A stretch of DNA of 64,000 bases from Anagrus nilaparvatae (Eukaryota > Arthropoda > Insecta > Hymenoptera > Mymaridae), in the NCBI GenBank assembly GCA_022575985.1, contig JAKSXM010000014.1, positions 16,926,001 through 16,990,000 of the forward strand. The letters are read 5' to 3'. The notes beneath the pieces were generated by a model. That model had not been told where the DNA came from. It worked only from the letters and a program-made list of their open reading frames with translations, and did not search any database. Position 1 is the stretch's first letter. Each line of letters begins with the position of its first letter. Both the position numbers and the translations under genes were made by a program. Shown here one piece after another: positions 25,101 through 37,100 of the stretch.

Positions 25101-28100
25101 CAAGTTCCTGCCGTTATGAGCCGTGAGTATAGAACTTAATGAAACTCCTGCCGTTTTTAACCGTCCCATAGTAAATAATGGTTACTCTGCCGTTTCTAAC
25201 CGTAGTAAAGTAGAAATTAATGTCTGAGCCGTTTCTAACCGTACAAAAAAGAAAATAGGTCTACAAGCTCATGCCGTTTTGAACCGTGAGAATAGAACAT
25301 ATTGAGAGGCCTGCCGTTTTAAACCGTCCCATAGTAAATAATGGTTGCTTGGCCGTTTTTAGCCGTAGGAAAATATATGTACAAGTTTCTGCCGTTTTTA
25401 GCCGTGAGTATAGAAGTTAATAAAACACCAGCCGTTTTTAACCGTCCCATAGTAAACAATGGTTACTCAGCCGTTTCTAACCGTAGTAAAGTAGAAATTA
25501 ATGTCTGAGCCATTTCTAACCGTAGAAAAATAGATCTACAAGCTCTTGCCGTTTTGAGCCGTGAGAATAGAACATATTGAGAAGCCAGCCGTTTATAACC
25601 GCCCAACAATAAATAATTGTTACTCTGCCGTTTCCTACCGTAGGAAAATATATTTACAAGTTTCTGCCGTTTTTTTGCCGTGAAAATAAAAAATAAAGAG
25701 TAGTCTGCCGTTTTAAACCGTCCCATAGTAAGAAATGGTTACTCTGCCGTTTCCAACCGTAGGAAAATATATTTACAAGTTTCAACCGTTTTTAGCCGTA
25801 TGTATAGAAATTAATGAAACCCCTGCCGTTTTTAACCGTCCCATAGTAAGTAAAGGTTACTCTGCCGTTTCTAACCGTATTAAACTAGAAATTAATGTTT
25901 CAGCCGTTTCTAACCGTAGAAAAATTGAATTACAAGTTCCTGAGGTGTTGAGCCGTGTCAAAAGAAATTAATGAAACGCCTGCAGTTTGAAACCGTCCTA
26001 TAGTGAATAATGGTTACTCTGCCGTTTCTAACCGTAATAAAGTAGAAATTCATGTCTGAACCGTTTCTATCCGTAAGAAAAGAGATATACAAGTTCCTGC
26101 CGTTTTGAGCCGTGGTTAGAGAACTTAAAGAAACACCTGCCATTTTTAATCGTTCAATTGTAAATAATGGTTACTCTGCCGTTTTTAACCGTAATGAAGT
26201 AGAAATTAATGTCTGAGCCACTTATAACCGTAGGATTATAGGTATGCGAATTCCTGACTCATTGAGTCGTACGAAAAGAACCATGTGGATTTAATAAAAT
26301 TGATTCTGAGCCATTTTTAATCATGTTAAATTAATAAATTTGTTATCTGCCGTTTTAGACCATTGTAGAAATCCTGAAAAACTGATGTAACTAAGCATTA
26401 GGGGGCCGAAGGCCCCGTGCGCCTTTTTTGAAAAGTATTATATTTTCAACGACAGATTTTTTCTTGCTGTATGCATAATAAAAAATTTAAAAGGAACTAT
26501 TGTAACGTAGCACATGAGACTTATGTCCAACTTTCATTCAAAACAAAATAATTTACTTTTTTAATGGTGAAAATATAAAGAACAATTTAAGATTTTAAAG
26601 TGCAAGCGCACGGGGCCTTCGGCCCCCTTATTCTTTTTAAAGATTTTCTAAAGCGTTTCAATAAGTTCTTTTCACACGGTTTAAAACGTCAGGAGCTTGT
26701 ACATCTATTTTCCAGCGGTTAGAAACGGCTCATACATTAATTTATACTTTAATACGGTTGGAAACGGTAGAGCAACTATTATTTACTTTGACACGGTTCA
26801 AAACGGCAGGAACTTGTACATCTATTTTCCTACGGTTAAAAACGGCTAAGACATTAATTTCTACTTTAATACGGTTAGAAACGGCAGAGCAACTATTATT
26901 TACTTTGACACGGTTCAAAACGGCAGGAACTTGCACAACTATTTTCCTACGGTTAAAAACGGCTCAGACATTAATTTCTACTTTAATACGGTTAGAAACG
27001 GCAGAGCAACTATTATTTACTTTGACACGGTTCAAAACGGCAGGAACTTGTATATCTATTTTCCTACGGTTAAAAACGGCTCAGACATTAATTTATACTT
27101 TAATACGGTTAGAAACGGCAGAGCAACTATTATTTACTTTGACACGGTTAAAAACGGCAGGCGGTATATTAAGTTCTTTTCACACGGTTCTAAACGGCAG
27201 GAACTTGTATATCTATTTTCCTACGGTTAAAAACGGCTCAGACATTAATTTATACTTTAATACGGTTAGAAACGGCAGAGCAACTATTATTTACTTTGAT
27301 ACGGTTAAAAACGGCAGGCGGTATATTAAGTTCTTTTCACACGGTTCTAAACGGCAGGAACTTGTATATCTATTTTCCTACGGTTAAAAACGGCTCAGAC
27401 AGTAATTTATACTTTAATACGGTTAGAAACGGCAGAGCAACTATTTTTTACTTTGACACGGTTCAAAACGGCAGGAACTTCTACATCTAATTTCCTACGG
27501 TTAAAAACGGCTCAGATATTAATTTCTACTTTAATACGGTTAGAAACGGCAGAGCAAATATTTTTTACTTTGACACGGTTCAAAACGGCAGGAACTTGTA
27601 TATCTATTTTCCTACGGTTAAAAACGGCTCAGACATTAATTTATACTTTAATACGGTTAGAAACGGCAGAGCAACTATTATTTACTTTGACACGGTTAAA
27701 AACGGCAGGCGGTATATTAAGTTCTTTTCACACGGTTCTAAACGGCAGGAACTTGTACATCTATTTTCCTACGGTTCAAAACGGCTCATACATTAATTTA
27801 TGCTTTAATACGGTTAGAAACGGCAGAGCAATTATTATTAACTTTGGTACGGTTTAAAACGGCAGGAACTTGTACATCTATTTTCCTACGGTTAAAAACG
27901 GCTCATACACTAATTTCTTCTTTACTACGGTTAGAAACGGCTGACTAACCATTATTTACTATGAGACGGTTAAAAACGGTAGACGATTTGGCCTTCAATG
28001 GCAAGTGAAATTCTTCTCGGGTACCGTTTGAAACGGTTGGATTTTGTTAAAAACGGTCGAAATCCCAGCCGTTAGAGACGGTTGCCGTGAAAAACGGTTT

Positions 28101-31100
28101 GTTCGGATAGACACTGCCCAACGTATAATGTAGGGTAGTACAAAATATTTGATATATAAAATGATTAAGTTCGTATATTTTAAAATTGAATTTTCGTTTT
28201 CGATATCGGAAATTAATGCGGCTTTTGCATACTCGATCAGATTTTAACTATAGCTATTTTCTCTTATTTTCAAACTACAGTTTAAATAAATAATCATATT
28301 GGTAAATATTTTTTTTTTATAAAATATATTTAAATATTTTGGATTTTTAATTTAAAAAATCTTTTATTTATCAATGCAATACAATTTTAATATAATTTAA
28401 CGCTTTTTTTTATAAAATTTTAAAAAAGAAACTTTATTCAAGGTTTTATATTTTATTCAAAAATTTTTTAATAATATAAAATACGTTTATTTCAATTAAT
28501 AATGTCGTTAATTCTCTTGCTTCTACGAACATTTAACACAGCTTACACAGCTACCAAAAAGAAGTTCTGATCCTGTAACTAAACCTCGATGTCCTAAAAA
28601 CGAATCTGAATTCAGAATTTACCCTACAATCTAAGATTTTGCCCCAACTACCCCAGCCACCCTCTAAACCGACCCAGAAAGCAAAGCAAATATTTTACTT
28701 TGTCCAAAATTTGAAAATAAAAGTAAGTAAACTACGTTTATTGAGGTCCTAAAATCGAATCTGAAGTCAAAATTTACCCATTACCCTCAGTTTTCACCCT
28801 AACTACCCCAGACAAACTCTAAATCAACCGAAAAAGCAAATATATTACTATGTCCAAAAGTTAAAAATAAAAGTACCTTAGTTACGCATTTTGATGTTCT
28901 AAAAACGAATTTGAAGTCAAAATTTACCCATCACCCTTATTTTTTGCCCCAGCTACCCTAGACACCCTCTCAACTACCCAAAAGGGTGAATATTTTACTT
29001 TGTGCAAAATTTATAAATAAAAGTATCTTAGCTACGTTTTTTGATGTTCTAAAAACGAATTTTAAGTCATAATCTATCCATCATCTTTAGTTTTTGTCCC
29101 AGCTACCCTAGTTACCCCTAGTACATTCAATTTTTAGTACTTTTTTGAAAACTCAAATTTTTAATTTTTTTTTTTTTTTAAACTGAAATATATTAAATAA
29201 GTATTGAGAAATTTTACTGACGCAATTATTGATTTGGCATTTTACGTTGCCAATTAAATGAACGTTTACTGAAAATTATCATGGAAAGTTAAAAAATTAA
29301 AAAATTTATTGCTTTATATTTTGTTTTATAGCCACAATTGGATTATTAATTTAAAAATGCTTAAATATTTCATATTTTGGAAAAAAAGCAAATGAGACGA
29401 AATGTGTAATTTTTTAAATTTGGTACTCATATTTTGAAGATAAATTTAAAGTGACTTTTGAAAAGGACTTAGAAATACTTAACCATGTATATGATATAAT
29501 AAAAACGAATAAAAAAATGCATAGAGAAACATAAAAGAGATCAATATGATATTTACAATATTTTTTTACTTGAGTAGACAGTGTAAGTGGCTGAGAAAAT
29601 GTATATAACTAATACAAATATTGCTGAAGTATCAGTTAGAGAGTAAACAAACCAGTCGAGCGCGAGTAGTCTGTCACGGAATTGAGGCTTGAATCTTTTG
29701 AAAGGTTTTCTTTCTCACTTTCTTTTTTCTATGCAAATACAATATTAAATTCATATCAATATGCCTGCATGATGAATAGAATAAGTCATATTATCAAGTG
29801 TCTCTAAATTATTTTCCTCTTGTAGGTATCAATTTAAAATTAAAATGAAAACGACATTTTATTTTTTAAATCCTTTATTTATTGTTTAACTTAATAAGAG
29901 CATGTAATAACTGTGCATAAATGAATAAAAAAGTTGGATTGACAATTTATTAGTCAACTGAAACTTTAAGTTATTTTATGTTACCATACATGCTGTCGTT
30001 AAAAATAGCTGGAGCGAAGCAAACAATTTTAAACACGTAAGTTTATGTAGATGGTGCTAATGAAAAACTATTTGAGTTCTATTAGACAGTTTTCTCTAAA
30101 TCGTGTCGACAAGAACTGAAAATTTTCTCGGTAGAAGGTAGAGCCTCGCTCTATAATTATGCTTATGATAAAAACAAAACATAATTTATGCATTATTTTT
30201 ATTCGGATGTTAAATACTTCAAGAATTTTTAATTAATTTTATAAATATGACTTTTATCCTTTTTCCAAAAATTTAACGTTGTTAAAATAAAAAATTATCG
30301 AGTTATTTAATATAAAATAATTAATAAATTATCTTTTTTGGTATTTTATTAAAAATTAAAATTTAATTAAAAGTTATTAATATTTATGAAAATTTTATAA
30401 CCAGGTATTAAGTTTTTTTTCTTTGTTTTTTAATTATTTTTAAAGAACAAATTAAAATAATAAAATTTATATTGAATTATAATTATGCATTTTGTAATAT
30501 AATAATAAAATCAATCATTTTGTTAGCTACAATATTTACAAGATAATTACATTAACGATTTAACGTCAATCAAATCCAAAATAGAATAAAATCAATAAAA
30601 AATTTATATCTGAAATGGTTGATCTAAAAGATATTACTTCATTGCTACAAGTTTTCAACTTAACTAGCCTTATTTACTTATTTTTTTTTTCATTCAACAC
30701 ATACACTAGAAAGAAAATCCGGTTGTGGCAGCTGGATGTTGTAACTAAAGAAAAGTTTTGAAAAAAAATTTTACTTACAATTAGTAGCAATACATCACAT
30801 GGTATCATTTTTTTTACTTTTTAATTTTTTGTTTGTTTTGGAACAATAAAAGAAAATTTACCATATTATTTGAATTGAAAGTCAACAAGTAATATAAATG
30901 ATAAATTTTTTAATTCGTTAGATTATTTGTTGTTAACAAAATTACTAAAAAATGTATTTTAGATCAAGTGCAGAAGAAAATAGAAATTTAATAAAAGATA
31001 TCCTCCTACTCTAAAAGCTATAATAAGAAAAAAACCAACCATTATGTAACTGATATTCTTCATGGAGTTTTAACACGAATTTTACGGAGTTGTAAAGAAG

Positions 31101-34100
31101 TTGCAATTCCACGTGAAATTTTAGGTATCAGAATTGAATGCTACGAAATTTTTTGTCAACCCTGACTCTGGTTAAAAATAGACAAAAGTCGTTCAAATAA
31201 TAATCCTTTTACAATGCATATTATAAAACTAAAATATACTGTAAAAAGTAACTTCCTTATGGCTGATTCCATGTGAAACGTACGTTGACTTGCAGATGGG
31301 GTTTTCCGATTGAGCTGTAACTTTGCACAGGTGTTTATACATATAAAATGTCCTCACTCCCCAATTTTTACGTCTTCAAATCAATTCTAGCCGTCTCTGT
31401 GAATTTTTGAAATTTTGGACCGATTTTAAAGCTCTCAGTCACCAATTTTTGCTTCATTATATAAAAGCCTAAAGAAATGTTAAAAAAATTATTCGAAAAT
31501 AGGTTTCGATCGGAAATTTCCCTGGCTATCCGAATTTCTAATCCATTTTTTAACATTTTTACGTGGAAAGCTGGAAAATCGGAAAATGTGAGCCGTCCCG
31601 GCTGTAGCTCATAGCTCAAAACCCGTCACTTCAAATAACTTCAAACTGGGGGTGGAGACAGAGTTTTGCATATACTTTCACCTGGTATTAATACGGGTTT
31701 GACTTTTTTCACATAGGGAAAAGTTAGAACGATAATAAGTGAAATTTTCCGATTTTGAAAGTGCAATTTTAGCTAAAAAAACTATATTTTCATGCAAATT
31801 TAGGCAAAAACCGATTTCATATGTAAAATTTATCATAAAATAAAATTTTTTTTTTATTTTTCAAAACATTTTTTATTTTTATTTAATAAATTTTGCAAAA
31901 TAATGCTTTTTATAAAAAGCTTTATTTATACAATTTATTGTATGAGTCTTTCTTTGCCAAAACAGCAATGGTTGACAGGTGAGGTCGTCGGATCGGCCTC
32001 AAAATTTCCCCATGATTTTATAACACTAAAACAGGAAAATCCTGAAATTTTCAGCCCTGTAGGTCTTAAACAGCCCGAGTTATGCCCAATCAAACTCATT
32101 GGGTGTTTCTCAATCAGCGTTGGTGCTTTTTGAGAAAATGCTTTTGGAAAAACCGAAATAACTCTTTTGCCGTCATTTTTTTTTGAAAAATTTTTATTTA
32201 AAATTTACTTCAACCGAAATCCCATCTAACTAGCTATAAAATAGTTTCTATTTCAGCCAATAAGGATCGATTTCAGTTGGTTTTAGATTATTAAAACACG
32301 TTTTCCCATTATCCGAAGTTTCCCGGGGGGTTTTTTGAAAAACTTATCACAGAAATCGATTTAGTGGAGATTTTCCTACATATATACTTTTTCAGAATAT
32401 TTTTTCAAGCTGTTTTTTATTTTTGTTTAGCATTTTCCCAAAAAGCACCAACGCTGGTTGAGAAACACCCAATGAGTTTGATTGGGCATAACTCGGGCTG
32501 TTTAAGACCTACAGGGCTGAAAATTTCAGGATTTTCCTGTTTTAGTGTTATAAAATCATGGGGAAATTTTGAGGCCGATCCGACGACCTCACCTGTCAAC
32601 CATTGCTGTTTTGGCAAAGAAAGACTCATACAATAAATTGTATAAATAAAGCTTTTTATAAAAAGCATTATTTTGCAAAATTTATTAAATAAAAATAAAA
32701 AATGTTTTGAAAAATAAAAAAAAAATTTTATTTTATGATAAATTTTACATATGAAATCGGTTTTTGCCTAAATTTGCATGAAAATATAGTTTTTTTAGCT
32801 AAAATTGCACTTTCAAAATCGGAAAATTTCACTTATTATCGTTCTAACTTTTCCCTATGTGAAAAAAGTCAAACCCGTATTAATACCAGGTGAAAGTATA
32901 TGCAAAACTCTGTCTCCACCCCCAGTTTGAAGTTATTTGAAGTGACGGGTTTTGAGCTATGAGCTACAGCCGGGACGGCTCACATTTTCCGATTTTCCAG
33001 CTTTCCACGTAAAAATGTTAAAAAATGGATTAGAAATTCGGATAGCCAGGGAAATTTCCGATCGAAACCTATTTTCAAATAATTTTTTTAACATTTCTTT
33101 AGGCTTTTATATAATGAAGCAAAAATTGGTGACTGAGAGCTTTAAAATCGGTCCAAAATTTCAAAAATTCACAGAGACGGCTAGAATTGATTTGAAGACG
33201 TAAAAATTGGGGAGTGAGGACATTTTATATGTATAAACACCTGTGCAAAGTTACAGCTCAATCGGAAGACCCCATCTGCAAGTCAACGTACGTTTTGCAT
33301 GGAATCAGTCTTATATTAACAAAAAATTTAGAAAATTTTCGAAAAATTAGTAAATTTTCAAAAAAATTTGTAAATATTCGAAAAAAATTGTAAATTTACT
33401 AAATTTAGTATATTTTCGAAAAATTCGAGAATTCTCGATTTTTTTTTGTGAATTCGTAAGAAAAATTGATAATTTACCATTTTTTTCGAAAATTTACAAA
33501 AAATAGTCGTAAATTTACGAAAATAATTGTGAATTTGCAATTTTTCGAATAGTTATAAATTTTTTCGAAAATTTTCTAATTTTTTTGTTAATATAAGGTA
33601 GTTACTTTTTACACTGTAATATAAGTGGTTATTCAGTTGTTTTAGAAATTATAACAACAGGAATTCTACACTGTAAAAAGTTACTTCCTTAGATTACCAA
33701 AAAAAAGAATAGAATGTTTTCGAAAAATTAGTAAATTTTCGACAAAATTTGTAAATATTCGAAAAAAATCGTAAATTTACTAAATTTAATATATTAACAA
33801 GCAATTCGAATATTCTCGATTTTTTTTGTGAATTCGCAAGAAAAATTGATAATTTACAATTTTTTACAAAAAATAGTCGTAAATTTACGAAAAATAATTG
33901 TGAATTTGCAACTTTTTTCGTAAATGCACAAAAAAAAATCGAGAATTCTCGAATTTTTCGATAATGTACTAAATTTAGTAAATTTACGATTTTTTTCGAA
34001 TATTTACAAATTTTTTTGAAAATTTACTAATTTTACGAAAATTTTCTAATTTTTTTGTTAATCTGAAAAAGTTACTTTTTACAGTGTAATATATGTGGTT

Positions 34101-37100
34101 ATTCAGTTGTTTTCGAAATTATAATAATAGGAATTCTATCACTGTAAAGTAACTTCCTTATATTAACAAAAAAGTTAGTAAAAATTAGTAAATTTTTGTC
34201 AAAATTTGTTAATATTCAATAAAAATCGTAAATTTACAAAATTTAGTATATCAAGCCAAAATTCGAGAATTTTCGATTTTTGTTTGTTTATTCGCAAGAA
34301 CAATTGATAATTTACAATTTTTTTTTAAATTATTAGTTGTGAATTCGCAATTTTTTTTGTGAATTTACAAAAAAAAAATTGAGAATTCTCGAATTTTCGG
34401 TTAATATACCAAATTTAGTAAATTTACGATGTTTATCGAATATTTATAAATTTTTTGAAAATATTCTATTTTTTTTGTTAATCTAAGGAAGTTACTTTTT
34501 ACAGTGTAGAGCTAAATTAAAAATGACAAGACAGTGGAAAATTGGGACTATGAATCAATGATTTGACCTTGCTTTAGCTGAAAACTATACTACTAACAAA
34601 TTTCGCTTGCCGCTACCAGAATTTCGTTAAGGCTACCAAATTTTTATTTACTTTAAACGATTTCAAATAGCTTTTCTATTTCAAGTAATAGAAAATATTT
34701 GGGAGATTAATAGAAATGATTAAAATTTAATATTAAAAAAACAAGTTTCACTTTCTTAAAATAAGTGAGCACTTAAAAAAAAATTTGTGGACCTAAAAAA
34801 AAAATTTTTTTTTAACTTTTTTTTAGGATTTAAAGAATTTGCAACCATTAAAAAGAAAAAAAATTCCATAATAGGAAACAGCAAAATCGATTTTTTTTTC
34901 AGTGTAGCAAACATAATTGTATATTCGTTAAACGGAGGCTTTTAGTAACAATAGATTTACTCGTACATTATCTATAAATTAAAACTTGAAATTTTATGAT
35001 AAATAAATTATTTAGTTGCTCTACTTTTATTTAAAAATAAATATTCTATTATTATTATACGGGTCATTGAGTTGAATATTTATAGGCAAATTCTGAATTA
35101 TATTTAGACTTACAAATTATATACATTTACAAACATAGATATAATAAAAAATATTTATACAAAGTTGTTAATAGTAAAAGTTTATATTACGTAGGAGGGT
35201 CAGCTGGCGCAGTGGTTGCTGCAAGATTAAGTGAAATATCAGAATGGAAAGTACTTCTCCTGGAAGCAGGACCAGATGAGCCAGCAGGCGCTGAAGTTCC
35301 AAGCATGGTTGCTATGTTCTTAGGAAGTGAAATTGATTGGCAATTTAGAACAACAAATGAAACAAATGCATGTTTAAATAGTGCTGGTTCATGTTTTTGG
35401 CCAAGAGGTAAAAATCTCGGTGGAACTTCTGTGCACAATGGTATGATGTATCTGAGAGGACATGCTAAAGATTACGATGATTGGGAAGCTGTTGGCAACA
35501 TTGGATGGTCTTGGGAAGATGTAAGAACGTATATATATATATATATATATTTGACTTTATCTCTCATTTACTTTATATTGCAATATACATAATAACAATG
35601 AGCTTTTCAACGAAAGTTGTAACCCCTTGCAATTACTTTGCCTTGACGTCACGCTTAATTACAACACATAAATAGCTTAAGTTTTAGAAGCCTTGAATAT
35701 TTCGTCGAGCTTTACTTAGAGAAGTGGACAAAACAAATAGTCCTGCATAATGGCTTAACTATACATATAATAATACATAAATATAAACGTTCATATTTTA
35801 CTTATGAGACTATTATAATTTCTTGTACTACAAATGCAGAACTTAAAAAAAAGTTTTTTAAATAATTATAATGTTTAGGTATTACCACATTTCTTGTGCT
35901 CTGAAAATAATGGCGAGATTAAACGTGTTGGTAAAAAATTTCATCAAATTGGTGGGCCATTAAACGTTGAAAGATTTCCTTGGCAAGCTCCAATAACAGC
36001 TGATATATTATATGCCGCTGCAGAACGTGGGTATCCTATTAGTGAAGATCTAAACGGTGAACGTATTATTGGTTTTACTGTAGCTCAAACTACAAGCAAA
36101 GATGGTGTACGAAGGAGTAGTAATGCTGCATTTCTTCAACCTATACGCCATCGTAAAAATCTTCATGTCGTATTAAATGCCACTGTCACTAAAATTCTTA
36201 CAAAAAACCAACGAGTCGTAGGAGTTCAATACTTTAAAAATAAAGAATTTCGTATTGCTAGAGCCACAAGGGAGGTTGTAGTATCTGCTGGTGCGGTTGG
36301 TTCTCCACATTTGTTACTCCTCTCGGGAATTGGTCCCAAAGAACATTTAAAAGCAGTTAACGTTAGCTTAGTAAAAGATTTACCGGGTGTTGGAGAAAAT
36401 CTTCAAAATCACGTCTCTTTTACTGTACCATTTACAATAAACGAACCAAATACTTATGATCTAAATTGGGCTACTTTTACAGAATATTTAACTTTTCAAA
36501 GAGGGCCAATGTCATCAACTGGCTTATCTCAAATCACTGGTAAAATTCCATCGAGATATGGTTCGAGGGAGCATCCGGATCTTCAATTTTTTTTTGGTGG
36601 ATATCAAGCTGCTTGCAGTACTAATGGGAACATTGGAGCATTGCAAGACAATGGAAGGCGAAGAATCAGCATTTCACCTACAAATTTACATCCACGAAGC
36701 AGAGGTACCGTAAAAGTTTTAAGTAAATCTCGACTTTTTTTTTTAATAATGCAAATGATGCTAGGTTTCTCCAGTTTAAATTTTTAAAATTTAATAATAG
36801 GTTGATTAAATTTCACTTTGTCGGCTTACTTTCCTTCTTGTATATTTGTTTTCATTTTTATAGAAATTAAAATAATTTAAGTTTAATTACTGAAGGAGAA
36901 ATATCGACCGAATGGAAGTTAATAAAAGCTCACTTTTTTCTAAATTATAATTTACAGCTTGATTAAGAAGTTTTTATAGGTTAATTTTAAAAGCGCACTA
37001 TAGTTATTAAAAATTTAGTTTTATTAAAAAAAAAAAATAACATGAATAATTTTCATTTAGGAAATTTAAAGTTAGCAAGTAACAATCCTTTAGAATATCC

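Noticed and set aside
26758..27387. 209-codon open frame with periodic RLKTA/RLETA-like repeats (and its relatives at 25463-27857)
   Set aside because: The 39-bp tandem repeat is divisible by three, so frames stay open by arithmetic. All phases and both strands show similar frames, and 40-bp units shift the frame.
24836..28118. CRISPR-like regularly spaced repeats
   Set aside because: The spacers are themselves repeated in four types, the array is mirrored within one element with a target duplication, and the host is a eukaryote.
31368..33203. Mirror 76-90-codon frames in the 31261-33309 palindrome as genes
   Set aside because: No domain recognised, present once per arm in opposite directions, best explained by young palindromic arms.
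35187..35438. Minus-strand 83-codon frame
   Set aside because: Antisense shadow of oxidoreductase exon 2.
36705..36787. Extension of exon 3 (GTVKV...) as coding sequence
   Set aside because: Although SRGTVK looks family-like, it runs into a stop and gives the wrong spacing to the NNPLEYP block, whereas the donor at 36705 restores it.
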